Origin: Symbiodinium natans
Taxonomy: Eukaryota; Sar; Dinophyceae; Suessiales; Symbiodiniaceae
NCBI GenBank assembly: GCA_905221605.1
Contig: CAJNDS010002117.1
Span: 355,001-415,000 of the forward strand
Reading direction: 5' to 3'
Length of the DNA stretch: 60,000 nucleotides
Positions 11,470 to 24,100 of the stretch are shown in pieces. Every line of letters starts with the position of its first letter. The stretch's first letter is position 1. A program made the position numbers and the translations under genes. The notes under the pieces were generated by a model. It was not told the DNA's origin. It did no database searches and was given only the letters and a program-made list of their open reading frames with translations.

Positions 11470-13690
11470 TGGCTGATAGTGCGTGTGCTCGTGAGTGGTT
11501 ACCTTCTTCTTATCTTCGAAGCAAACTCGGCAACGCAAAGTCACACACACATCGAGCCTGCTGTTCGATTCGCACAGACAGCACACATTCATCGGCTCTT
11601 ATGTCTGACCGACAGTTCCTATAAACGTTTGTGTCTCTCACGGGCCCTCGATGACTCAGGCGGGCAGAGATGCTGCACGAGCAAGCCGAGTGCAGGCGCT
11701 TAGCCGCTACAGTAGACCTATCTAGACCTGAACGAGCTGCAGAACCTGCCAGCTCCTCTTGCACAGCATGTGGCATGTTTGGCACTGGCAGAGAGATTTT
11801 GGTTGACAGATTGCAGGCAGAGGAGGACCTCTCGGCAGCAGAGTGCGAGGCTTGATGCCGGGGGTGAAGAGAGGAATGGCGCTGGAGATGCATCTTTACA
11901 CCCGGCGTGCAGCCATGGAAGGTGGAGCGCCTAACCAAGCAAGTGGATCTTGCAGAGGACGGGCCAGTAGTCGAGTTATTCGCGAGCTGCGAGCTTCAAC
12001 TAGGTTCGCCGAGGGGTCGAAACTCGAAACATGGGCCCATCTCAGCACAGGCACAAAGTCCTCACTCAGAGCAGAAAGTGCAGGATTTTGGCGCCAGGGG
12101 AGGTCCCTGGTGCAGGTAGGGGAAACCTACGGAAGTCTTGGAAGGCCCAGCGCCTCCGAACTCTGGAGACGCAGGCCTCTTTCGGCGGGGGGGGGGGGTC
12201 AGTTCGGTCAATTCGTGTGTTGGGTCGAAGTCTCCGGAGACACAAGGGGGCTGCTGCAGTAGATGGGGTGTGCACCCGAGAGAGCTACATATTTCGAGGT
12301 GCATTGATGAGGTGCTGGTCCCTCCGTGCTCCTCTTTTCACATTCCTCCTTATACTCCTTCTCTTTTTGTGGAGGTGCTTCCGCTACGTGCGAGCTGCGC
12401 GAAGCTTGCTGATCGCAGTTCGGATGCAAAGCTTGGTACACGGGGGTGCGGGACACTGACCAAAACAGCATGTGGCAGCTGTACCGACACAGGATGAACT
12501 GGATTGCAAATACTTAGCTCACCCAGGGGAGATAGCTTATGTCCGAGCCGACCATGAAGCTCCCTTCTGCGTTTTAGCCACGAAAATCCTGCTGGCTTTT
12601 CCGAGGCGAGCTGCAATTGGTTGTTCAGGCCGATGCCGTTCCCTTGCCAGTCGGAACGTTTTGCTTCTGAACTGATGATTTTCCAAGCGCCTAGGAAGTG
12701 AGAAGTACACAACCTGATTATCATTTCCCATACCATGGACTCAACTGCTTTGACCTTCAAGTGTGCCATTGAAGCTTGTGGAGGAACACTTGGACAGCCG
12801 GGCTGCGCAGCGGCACTTTGGCCACAACCATTACAACAATCACAAGGTCCCCGCTCTTGTAGCTCCCTCGGGCAGAAGCAAAATTGCAACTTGCGGAGGT
12901 GCCAACTGGCCCCTGTGTTCCTTCGGTGCCTGTGCTCTCGCCGCACTTGCACTTGCAAAGGCCGTCTGTCTCAGGCCATGTCCTTGGTGGGAGGGATGCT
13001 CTAAGCGGTACAGGATGCACAGTTGAAAGTATTGTAAGAGATGTGCCGAAGCTGGTAATCGAATGACAGCGAAGACGGTGTCGCAATCTGTCATGTCTCA
13101 GGCTTGGCCTCAGCGGCAGGTGTGTTGCAGGCCGGGGCCGTGCAATGGCAGGCACCATGACATTGCGGCGATTTGGGCGGTCTCAGCTTGTCACACGCCG
13201 CAAGGCCCATCGCGCGCCGCAGAAGCCTGCGCCGTTTCTGCTGAAGACCAGCCTCGTAAAGAATAACAACTGAAGGGGCTGTTTTTTTTGGGGGGGTTTG
13301 TGCAAGGGTTTAGTGCAAGGTCCAGCTACGAAGCAAGGTGATCTGCCAGGGAGTAGGCGGAATGGCAAGTTAACGACCGCGAAGTTAACGATTGCACTCA
13401 ACTCCTGGAATCCAGACATTGAGTTTCATGCCACTAGCTAGTCAATGCTAGTCACTTCAATGTTGGATGTCTGAGATTCCTGCGAGTGCATGAGAGCGCA
13501 CTGTCTTCGGACGAAAAAATGGCTCAAAGCACGGCCGTTTCTTGAGTGCAGCCGCTGTGAACTGCTTGTTGTGTTTTGCTCCGATCAGAGACGGATTTCG
13601 ACAAATGCCAGGTTGAAAGAAATGAGCTGGAGGACAGTCGTATGGATGGGTGTCTCAAAACCATTCTAGTACAGGTGTCATAGAGACCGC
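11470..13690. other. No recognisable gene
   Basis: A G-run at about 12185-12198 and several short ORFs. A missing upstream exon of the SR protein gene (RNP2 strand of the RRM) should lie here but I could not find it. Confidence 0.35.
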
Positions 13691-13692
13691 AG

Positions 13693-14741
13693 ATGGTGTA
13701 TGTCCAGGAGAAGTTTGAGAAGTTCGGCAGGGTGGTAGACATTTGGGTAGCAAGGCAGCCCCCAGGGCCAGCAGCTCAGGAACCGTGCACTCGCGCGCAG
13801 GTGCTTTCTTTGAAGATGTTCGAAGTTTTGTTGAAGTGTGCTTGCTTCCCCACTCAGGTTCGCCTTTGTCACCATGGACGACGAGAACGAAGCTAATGAA
13901 GCCGTGAAGGAACTCGATGGCTCCAAGGTCGCTGGTGAGCGCATTCGCGTGGAGGCCCATGGTTCTTATGCACTTCCCTGCAAAACCTTTGACGCACCGT
14001 TGGCCCTCTTGTCCTCCGGCCCCTCCAAATATCACTCCGTGTCCTGCTTGTCATCCCTCTCGCCAGAGGTGTCGAAGGGAGGCGAACCACGACGGGGCCC
14101 GCCCCCGCGGCGCGGCGGCTCCAGGAGCAGGTGGCCTCTTGCCACTTCGACTCTTCGAGAGCTGGGCTGTACTGTGTTGTCTTGTTTCGTCTTGTTGTGT
14201 ATTGTTTTGGAACTGTTTTGTATTGTTTCCTGTTTTTGTATTGTAGTTTTGGAATTGCTTTGTGTTGTTTTGTGTTGTTTTGTGTTGTCTTGTATGGTTG
14301 TGTATTGTATTGTACTGTTTTGTATGGTTTGTATTTTTCTGTATGGTGTTTTTTTTCTGTATGGTTTTGTATTGTTTTGCATGGTTTGTATTGCTTGCAT
14401 GGTTTTGTACTGTTTTGTATTGTCTCGTATGGTTTTGTATTGCTTTGTATTGCTTTGACTTTCCATGCGCGACCTGGCGCGTTCTCGGGCACCTCCTTGC
14501 AGGAGTCGTAGCAGGCGTCTGCAGCTCAGACCCGTTCGCTTCATATTTGGCATTCCCACGTCCTGCATTGTTCTGAGGCGGAGGAGGCGGAGGAGGTGGG
14601 CGCCGAAGAAGAAGGCCTCCCAACCACTTATGACCGTGCCAAAGCTGACGTGAAATCCGTCAAAGACCGGATACGGGGAGGCTGTGCCCTGATCAGGCGA
14701 ACTCCTAGCTACTCTGACTACTCCTATTCGGATTCCCGGTC
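13693..14741 (+). CDS. SR-family splicing factor, SRSF3/SRSF7-like (five exons seen, 5' end missing)
   Basis: Five exons join in frame: 13693-13766, 13858-13954, 14069-14130, 14503-14514 (12 nt) and 14697-14741. They encode the second half of an RNA-recognition motif: FEKFGRVVDIWVAR, QPPG, then the RNP1-like strand FAFVTMDD, then ANEAVKELDGSKVAGERIRVE. A Gly/Arg/Pro hinge (PRRGPPPRRGG) follows, then Ser-Arg dipeptides and YSDYSYSDSRS. The WVAR-PPG-FAFV order is typical of the SRSF3/SRSF7/RSZ branch. Such proteins bind exonic enhancers in the nucleus and recruit U1 or U2 complexes. Introns 1 and 2 and the one after the micro-exon need GC donors; intron 3 starts with GT. The first RRM strand (RNP2) and the rest of the RS domain were not found, so both ends are incomplete. 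Confidence 0.72.
14160..14460 (+). repeat. TTTTGTATTG/TTTTGTGTTG repeats inside an SR-gene intron
   Basis: About 300 bp of degenerate 10-12 bp units (TGTTTTGTAT, TGTTTTGTGT, ATGGTTTTGTA) fill almost the whole 372-bp intron between exons three and four of the SR gene. The transcript would be an extreme U/G-rich tract. ORFs read through it on both strands are artefacts. Confidence 0.85.
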
Positions 14742-17700
14742 GTGGCGAGCTCAGCAGCATCATTGGGCGGTGTAGCGCTGCTGGACGTACGTGCTGCGTA
14801 ATTCTGTGTTGCAGCCTGCCTGCCAAAGACTTGTTGGGAGAGACCCTGTTGTGAGAGACCAGAGTTTGAAGCGGTTTCGGGTTTGAAGGCTCATAACACA
14901 GGAAGCCTCGACAATATCTGTATGCGGTACATTAGTCCACGTGGATTTCAAATTTACTTTCTTGATAGCAGGGTGGGGGGAGGTAAAGAGTGCCAAGTAC
15001 CTCTCCCAACCCGGGTCCGGAGCCCGTTTTCGTCATGCCCCGATCAAGTTGATTTCTACTTGGCCTACCCGAAAAAGTACTTGCGTGCTTGTGGGCAACA
15101 ACGCTCCCGCGTCGGCTCGGGAAGACTGAACCATGTGAACACGTTGCGAAGCCTGTTGCAAGCCAGCTGGCCGCTAGCCTGAGCTCCAATCCGAGCTCAC
15201 ACATACTTACTGCAGCTTTCTATGAGAGTTTGCGTGCTGCTCTCTGCAGCCGGCAAAGAGCATCTGAAGCCATCTGACATCTTCTGAAGCTTCAGCACCT
15301 CCTGCGCCGCATGCGGCTGAAGAGAAGTCGCCAGGATGCCGGACCCTCGGGGAGGAATCTTGAGAACCCTGATGGCGCAGCTTCCCTGGCAGGTTCTCGC
15401 TAAGTGGTGGGATGAAGAAGGAGCTGGATGCGATCGCAGCAGACTTCACAGAGGCCGCGGGCCCAGTGCCGGGGCGGACACTGTAGGAGTTTTCTGTTCG
15501 TCGTGCTTGCGCAAGCTTCGCACCACCTTGCTCCGACTTAGTTGGTCCAAATGCACCGCTCGCATGGGTCTCAGAGCTTTGGAGCCAGAAGCTGTCGACA
15601 TGGTTCTTGCTCCCGAAGAGTTGTTCCTTCCTAGCTTGCTTGTGCCGTCCTGACCAGGAGGAAAGCTTTGAATGAGATTGCATACGGGTCAGGACTGCTC
15701 GATGTTCACCTTCTGTTGGAGTACTGGGGCCGCAGTCCTGTAGGCAGCCTCCAGTGGAGGTGGAGCATTCATTGCATAAAGTGGTGGATGATTCTTAGGG
15801 TTTAGGGGCTCTTTCTCTGTCACAGCTTCACTCACTCCCTCGCTTACTGTCTCATTCGCTCCCTGACTCTCTCTCTCTCTCTCCGCGCACTCTCGCTCTC
15901 TCGTTTTTGCACACTCCCTTGCGCACCCTTTTGCCGGTTTCCTGCTTTCCGCTTCTCCGCATGTTCCCACTTCACGCATGTGCACCCAGGACCTCGCTAT
16001 TCGGGCAATGCGCCGCAGAAGAACATGATGGGAGCCCCGGCCAAAGTGCCTGGCCCGGGCCTTTGATTCTCACAATCACATTCCAGTCATACAGCAAGCG
16101 GGTTCTTGTTTCAGAAGTCCGGAAGACTGGCTGTGGCACTATTGCCTCGCCAAGGCATCGATTTTGCTGTCCCATCAGGACGGCAGATGGAGTGGAAAGC
16201 CCGGTGTAAGCTTGAGTCAGAGTGGAATTACTGTAGAGTTCTTCACGGCCCGTGCAGAACTGGATCCGTCAAACGGCAATCTCATGCACCTGGTCTGGAA
16301 CCAAGAGCCTTCGTAGAACTGGAACGACCAGGGCGAAGTTCATGGCACTGGGATATTGGAGGGCTTCGTCTTGAGCTCTGGTGTTGCTCAGGTGAAGCCT
16401 CGCAGCAGCGAAGTTGCTGATCCCCCAGTGCAGATCTAGGGGGCTTCGTGGTTTCGTACTAAATATGCCGGTTACATGTATATACTACATACCTCGTGCG
16501 GGGTCCTGCAGCCCCAGGCGATGCTGATGGCCGAGCATGCCCGGTGGGCCCAAAGAGAGACCCTCAAGGCTACTTTTACGGCTCAAGCTCACCTGCATGC
16601 AGCACTCGGCATCAACGGAGCTCACACACTTTGGACAAGGCTCTTTACCTGGCTGCAGGCGACACCTATCAGGCCCCATCTGTCTTTCTTGGATGATAGG
16701 GTTGTGTCCGCAATGTCCATCAACAGGCGCAGCACTGCAGCAATTTCAGTGTTCTTACCCCACACTAGCAGCAGGGCAGCAAGCAGCATCCTCCAGAATC
16801 TCTTATGGTGTGACGTAGATGGTGAGACATTGTGCACTACCCACAGGCCTTAGCAATTGCAAATCATAAATATGCGGAAGCATAACTAGGAGTCGGGTTA
16901 GTTAAACAGGAATATGAAGAGCAATCTGAGCAGGCACAACACAAGCTGAACACTCCTCCTCAGCCGTAAAGCCAAAAGAAGAGATGCACCCCATCAAGTC
17001 GTTTTCTAAAACCCAGCGATCATAATCATCTTTGTCCGCCTAACCCTCCTCCTCCTCCTCATCATCATCATATTCATCGTGGTCGTTAAAGGATCGTTAA
17101 AGGTGAACATACTTTGAAGAAGAACGCCCTTCTGGTTGTGTTGGTTGTTTTTGTTGTTAGTTGTTGCTTTTTCATCAAGACAATTGTGATGAAGTCTCGG
17201 CAATGACTCGACAGGCCTTTGAGGCAGCTCGGCGTGCAAACGCAGCCGCCATGGAGGACTCAGAATTTTCTTTTTCCCTCTTTGAACCGTGGGCCTGTAC
17301 CGTACGATCCAAGAGAGATCACGCCAATCCTCAGAAAACAAAATCAAGCAGCAGGCCTTACGCCAGCCCAGTGCGAGCTTCCCTGCAAGAGCCTCAGATT
17401 ATTTGGAAGATATTGCAGACGATCATCTCACACACCACGTCCTATCTTCATCCCCGTTGCATCTTGGTCATGTTTCTTTCAAGACGAGACCTCGACGCGT
17501 CTGCGGCGACTAGTTGAAGGTTTCGTGGACATGATGGTTAGACTGAGCACTCAGCGTCAGCCCAGACCTATGCGGAGCGGCCTTTGCCTGGCGAGCCCTG
17601 GTTGTCGGCGGCCCGCTGGCCGACCGCCGTAGCCCAAGCCAAGCCCAACAAAGGAGTGGTTTGTGGTGTGATTAGTGTGATTTGTGGACTGCCCACTGGA

Positions 17701-18770
17701 CGTTAGGATCAGTTTTCTTGAGGATCCGCCAGATCCACTGCGCACCATGCCTCGGGGCAGCCCGGCTCCAGGTGTTCATCTCGAGAGGCCAAGCCTTCCC
17801 AAAGCCCCCCCCCGAGCGCAATGCTAGTGGTCTCCACTCCCATCCAGCATGCTGCCAGGCTTGCGGAGTGGTTCCGGCTACACCCCAGACCTCCGGCACC
17901 CCAGCCGGCAGCCATGCTGCACTAATTAGGTGTGAGATTGAGGAACAGCTTGCTTGGCCCATTAGTCTAAGGTAGAAGAAATCCATCTCAAGCCGCCGCC
18001 GGTGCACGGGGAAACGCCACCACATGGCATGCCCCCTCTGGCGCAGCTAGGGCAAGGGAGCAACGCAGATGCGAAGGCAACTGCCACCTGTGTTGAGCTG
18101 TAAGCATGTATGGGCTGGATGATTAGAAGATCTCCAGGGCGGTGCGGCCGCAGCACCGGGACCTGGGCCAGAGGCGCAGGAGATTGATGCTGGTGCCTTC
18201 CGGTGCCTTCGGGTGCTTTCGGGTGCCTTCGGGTTGTGGCAGGCTGCATTGTCGTCGTCATCTTGCTCATGCCAGGAGCGCACCTGGGCGCCCTACAGGG
18301 CTCCAGCCCCTGTTCCCTTTCTGTCGGGCAAGGATCCTTACATCAGCGTGGGCCTTGGGACCGTGCTTCGTAGGTTTGACGTTTGGGCTGTTGGTGCCTT
18401 GAAGAGCTGTCTATTGAAGCCTTTTTTGGCCTTTTGGGTTCTTTGAATTGTAACACACCGAGATTGCAAGCTCTGAGAAAACTGAAGGATCATTGTAGAA
18501 GATCAGTAGCCAGATCACTTCCCAGATCTTCCCAGACTCCCACAGGCAAGCCTGCGCCGCCTCCAAATCGAGACGACGATCCTGATCCGACTCCGGACCT
18601 TCCGAGATATCGTGCGGATTGCTTTGCAGAGGGATGCAGAAGGCCAATCCATAAATGAGGATGTGCGTTAAGACTCTGAGCATCCTGCAGGATCGGGCGA
18701 CGCCACCGTCTCCTGGTCAGAAACCTCCAAAAGGTGGCATTGCTCTCAGTCTCACATAGATCAACAGGGC
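14742..18770. other. No firmly recognisable gene
   Basis: Weak coding-like pieces: 16517-16660 (plus strand, reading QAMLMAEHARWAQRETLKAT) between possible splice sites, and a 17.2-17.5 kb piece reading VPYDPREITPILRKQN. A CT-rich tract with CTCTCT runs lies at about 15820-15905. None matches a family I know. Confidence 0.3.
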
Positions 18771-18777
18771 CCGTTGC

Positions 18778-19293
18778 ATGACTCCCCATGCAAAGAATGC
18801 CCCAGTTTCTGGTGGGATCCGCGAAACCAGACGCATTCACTCAGGAACTCCTCCAAAGCTGACCCCCCCAGACAATGTGGCGATGAGTGCCATGGATGGA
18901 TGTACCGCGATCTGCCAGTGGCCTACAAACAGCTTGCTGCAGTCTGTCAGGCTGGTCGCTTGCTGGCTTCAACGAACCTCGTACCGAGGTGCCGTGCTGC
19001 TTCCGAAAGTTCAGATCTCGGACGGCTTGACGCATGCCGCAACTGCATGGGACACACGCCGAGGTACACCGACCCTGGAGGCATGCAATGCCTGTGCACG
19101 ACTGTGCAGTGTCGAGTCTCTTCCAAACATGTTGATGGTTCCTTTCTCTGGAGGGTGTGGCGGGGTCCCCGAGCGCGATCGGATGAGGCAGCGCAGGGCA
19201 GCCCCAATCCTAAACTCTTCAGAGCAAGCAGTCGGACGAGTCAACCTGTTTTTCAGAACGCCGCTTGCCAGTTCCTCTGTGGTCCACATCTGA
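18778..19293 (+). CDS. Unrecognised ORF, weak
   Basis: A 171-codon ORF starts with ATG at 18778. An alternative 179-codon ORF in another frame covers the same bases, so it is unclear which, if either, is real. No motif, signal peptide or membrane helix is evident. It may be an exon or chance. Confidence 0.15.
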   Translation: MTPHAKNAPVSGGIRETRRIHSGTPPKLTPPDNVAMSAMDGCTAICQWPTNSLLQSVRLVACWLQRTSYRGAVLLPKVQISDGLTHAATAWDTRRGTPTLEACNACARLCSVESLPNMLMVPFSGGCGGVPERDRMRQRRAAPILNSSEQAVGRVNLFFRTPLASSSVVHI

Positions 19294-19319
19294 GCGCAGG
19301 AAGTTACATCTAGCAAGAT

Positions 19320-21119
19320 GGCCGGCTTCTCCCCATTCATGATGGTTGAACAGAGATGTAGGTGATGCCAAGCTACATGTACGGACCGTTTCTTGTAAAC
19401 ACAATGTGCTGTGGCAAAGCTGGAGTTCGCTTGGGAAAGCCGACCTTGTCTCGCTTGCCGCTAATGTAACGAGGAGCAGGCCTCGCTGCGACTCCGAAGT
19501 TAACGTATCCCTGCAGTGCCGTGAACTGTCTGAGCATGGATCCGAGAAACAGTACAAGAAACAGTATGCAACTAACATTCGTTCATGAGGACGGCCTGCA
19601 GAGCATGTTGCATCAGGAAAGTGAGCTGAGCAGCAGTTGAAAGAGGGTGCTCTCCTGCTTTCTGTGTCCATGCTGAAGCCGTCTGTTGGAAGCAATGGCA
19701 GGTTTGGATTTCTTTGCTTAGCCTTGCAGATCTTCCATGCTTGTTTCCAGGAGGTGAACCCTCAGCCCCAAGCCCCAAGCCACTCTTTTTTAGTGAAATT
19801 ATATCTTAGAAGCCATCCCTCGTGGACCAGCTCACGTTTCAGGCCCCCACGCCGCCGCAAGCGGCGCTAAGGCCGCGAAGGCTGGGTGCTGGGGGGGGCT
19901 GCTCGGGGACTTTTTTGGACACTCGGGGGACTTTGGGGATGCCAGGGCATGGCCGTGTTCCCGGGGGTCACGGGGATCAACGCGAATATTCCTAGTCGCA
20001 GCCTCAGATATCCGAAGACGGCTTCAGCGGCTCTCAGCTCGCACGTTCGCGTATTCCTTTCTCAGACGAGACACGTGCCAAGGTGCGAGCCACTTGAGCG
20101 GAGCCTCTGAGTGCCGACGGCGCTTGTAGCCAGCAACATGCGTGACTACGAACATAGAAGATATCTTAGCATGGCTCATTCCACAAGCTTGGCAGCGCTA
20201 TGTTCGCTATTACCATTGCGCAGTTTACTGGTGGCATGACAAAGCAATCTTCAACCCTGCAAGAAAGAGAGTGGCCATGATGGCATATAATGCCATGAGG
20301 TGAATTTTGGCAATATGACTGTTTCTGCCGGAGAAGTCCTCTAAGTTGCTCTCGTTGGAAAAGCAGAACAGCTCCTCAGCCCAGCGGCAACATATGGAGG
20401 ACTTGGCCTCAATATCTGACGCACTGCTATGCATGAAGCATGGCCGCGGTTGGTAGAAAAAAGACAGCTACCCTTAGATACGTAGTGAGTAGGGCATAGG
20501 CATGTTGGAGGGAAGCCACCCCCCCACCGTCAAACCCTTGTTTGCTTCTTCTTGGGCAGAGAGCAGGACTTCGACGACGTGGCAACGTGCCGTGTTGCAC
20601 GAGTCAGCTTTTGTGTGGGTGCGCACTCCTCAGATGTTCAAGCCCCCAAAACAAGGAAACTCAAGCAAACAGCATGCTACACCACTGTTCTACTCCCGCA
20701 TGAGCCTCCGCAGACTCAGATCCCCATCATAGAAACCCAACAGTCTGACAAGACAAGTAAAGGCAACCCCACTTCTTCTTCGATAGCATGGCGCTGCTTT
20801 CTCCGTGCCCGAGTAGCGTGCTAGCGACAGGAGATTGGCTTCTTGCTCATGCCATGATAGCATGCCTAGACCATTTGCAGTCCGCAGTCTGGTTTGAGGA
20901 TCGCGATGTCCTGCGCTTCCCGGCCAAATCTTGCCAGGGTACTGCGAAATACTTCTGACATGTTCTCGCACCGCAAGCTCTCACTTGTCTCCTTGCTTCC
21001 CTTCAAGAGCAAAGCTGCTCAGGCCTCGTACGTCGGCATCGGAGCCTCCAGAGGCGTGGGCAGAATGGGCGGACGAGTGGCGGGATGGTTCGCGCATTCC
21101 ACGCGCACGCTGGGAGCCA
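19320..21119. other. No recognisable gene; upstream region of the Hsp70 gene
   Basis: Only short ORFs. No TATA box is evident. The open frame of the Hsp70 first exon extends back to ATG at 20931. Confidence 0.4.
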
Positions 21120-24100
21120 ATGGGGCCACCGTTGCTGGGCTCGTTGCCGGCACTGGCAGCACTGGCGGTTGGCGCAGTGCGACTGCGGCGACTGCGGCGC
21201 TTGCGTGGGAGTCGGCGGTGGCGTTCCACGCTTCGAGCAGCAAATGTCGACATCGAGGAAGGGGAGAAAGTTGTGGGCATTGACCTGGGTACGACCAATT
21301 CGGCTGTGGCCGCCCTAGAAGCCGGCAAAGCAACTGTAATTCCAGGTGCAGATGGTGCCCGCACCACGCCAAGCGTTATAGCCTACACGAAAACTGGCGA
21401 GACTCTGGTCGGACAGAAGGCAAAGCGTCAAGCGGCAGTGAATCCGGCCAATACCTTCTATTCCGTGAAGCGCTTTATTGGGCGGCTGCGGAATGAGATA
21501 GACGAGGAGGTTTCCGAGGTCTCCTATGGAATCGTAGGTGAGGACGAACAAGCCGAGGGTGTCCTTGGCGTGCGCCTAGAGTGTCCTCACTTGGAGAAGC
21601 AGCTGTCACCTGAGGAGATTTCAGCACAAGTGCTGCGCACGCTCGCAGGAGCTGCATCCAAGTACCTGCAAGCGGATGTGAAGAAAGCCGTCATCACAGT
21701 CCCAGCATATTTCAATGACTCCCAGAGGCAGGCCACAAAGGATGCAGGGGCCATCGCCGGGCTTGAAGTCCTTCGCATCGTTAACGAGCCCACGGCTGCC
21801 TCCTTGGCATATGGACTCGAGAAGCGCGACAACGAAACTATTCTGGTCTTCGATCTTGGGGGAGGAACGTTTGACGTGTCTGTTCTTGTGGTGGGTGGCG
21901 GTGTCTGCGAAGTCCTGGCAACGAGCGGTGACACAAAGCTTGGTGGTGACAACTTTGACAAGTGCATTGTTGACACCTGGCCTTTTCCACGTTAGAGGAG
22001 CTTGTCAACATTGCTCTAACTTCTGGTGTTTGAGAACGCAAATGAAGGGAGGCTTCTGGAAGGTAAACCCTGCACATGAGTGCCCATGAACCCATTTAAG
22101 ACTCCACTAGAGTCCCTGTTTAAGGATTGGCTGGCCCACCGCTTTGCTACCCGTACGCTGCCGCTGGGATTCTGTCAGAGGGCCTCCCCCTTTGCGGGAC
22201 TCAGACCATCCTGCCGCCTCACCTCCTGACCTCCTGAACTCAGGATTGATCTTCGGGAGGATCCGCAGAGCCTGCAGAGACTCACCGAGGCTGTCGGGAG
22301 CAGGTGTCGGAGTTTATCGGCTCGTGGCATGTGGGGTGTGGCTCAGAGTGCGGGTAGGGACGGTTAGGACACTTAGGATGGTCAAAGCACCTGCATGCAT
22401 TCCGTTTACGAGTCGCCGCATCGCCCCTCTGAGACCCCCGCAGGCAGCTGAGAAGGCCAAGATTGAGCTCTCCGGAGTGCTGTCCACGACGTGACTTGGC
22501 GCATTGCCTCCGCCCATCTTCCGGCCCAAAACTTTGGCATGCTGTGAGGGGTTGTTCGTGCGAGGCACACACGTTCCAGGTGACTGCATACGGGAGACAG
22601 AGAGACATGGAGAGGCGCTTCATGACTTCAGGATCTCCTTGCCTTTCATCACCGTGGATGAGGACGGGTCACCCCTCCACATTGAGGAGGAGCTGACGCG
22701 CGGAGAGTTTGAGGGCCTGTGCTCGAAGCTGCTGGAGAGGCTCCGAGAGCCCGTAGAGAAGGCGTTGAAGGACTCAGACCTGACCTACACAGACCTGGAT
22801 GAGATCGTGCCCCTTGGCTGAGACTTGAGGGTCTTTTGTGGTCCGCTGAAAGTGCCGAAGCCAAGGCTGGTCGGAGGTTCCACGCGCATCGGGGCGGTGC
22901 AAGAGTTGGTTCGGTCACTGGTGGGAGGCAAGGAGCTGAACCAAAGCGCCCCTTGGCATTTCGAAGCAGATGGCCACCCGCTATACCCGCCCCATACTCC
23001 TGCGTAGCATGGGCTGTGGATTTGTCCCAGGTCAATCCAGACGAGGTGGTGGCCATGGGAGCCGCGGTCCAGGCTGGGGTTCTAGCCGGCGAGGTGAAGG
23101 ACCGAGTCTCTGCCCTGCGTCTGCGCGCTCAGCGTAAGTGTTCCGAATCGTTCATTTGCATCATGTGCCATGTTCATCCGCCATTGGCATCCAGCTCCCA
23201 AACCCGATGACGAAGGATCTCGTGCTACTGGACGTGGTGCCGCTCTCTCTGTCAGTGGCCGCGGGCTGACGGCCCTTTGCAGGGTCGACATCTGAGTTCA
23301 AGTTGCCATCGTCACAAGCATGCGTGAAGCTTAGGCAACCCATGATGGCCTCAGCTCGGTGTTCCTTCCAAGAAACACCCGCGTGCCAGCAAAGAAGACA
23401 AAGGTGGGGCCTCCATAAGCTTTACACATGATTGAACACCCTTGCAGCGCACGTAGCTCATGCAGCCTCTGAAGCGCATGATGCATGGCTCCACGACAGG
23501 AACCTGCATGTCTTCATCACCGCTCGCTCGGCTGTACCCTGCAGGTCTTTTCCACAGCTATGGACAACCAGCCTCGAGTGACGGCCCTCTGTCCTGTTTG
23601 TCGATGACATGCCCGCAGTCTATGAGAGAACTCGCTGGACCACTGTAAAGAGAGCTGCTTTAAACAGGGATCCTATGAGGAGTTCTTTGGTGCGGGTGCG
23701 CTCGCGGTGGAGTAGAGCTTGCGCAAACCACAAGAAAAACCCAACAAGGTTCACGTGCCCTTGCAGATTCCTCCAGCCGAGGTGGAGGTCGTCCAAGGGG
23801 AGTTCCGGAAAGCGGATGACAACAAGCAGCTGGGAGTCTTTCTTCTGGATGGTGCTCAGCTGCCGTGAATGACATGGGTTTCAACACGGATGGGCATTTG
23901 TTATCATTTGTTCTTGTTGATTTTGGAGCATGGCTCACCCACGCAGTCTTCACTAAAAGCCACTCACGTCACCACTAGCAGGGATGAGTCCTTAGCCATC
24001 CCTCCCCGCGCCCCCCTGTTCTTCTAGCTTTCGCCACCCCGGCCTCAAGTGACATTGAGAGGCCTGCTTTCTTTGATTTGCATTGGCATTGCCTGAATGA

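Noticed and set aside
13838-14826. Long ORFs over 14.0-14.8 kb (264 codons minus, 206 codons plus)
   Set aside because: They read through the TTTTGTATTG intron repeat; the SR exons explain the coding signal in this region.
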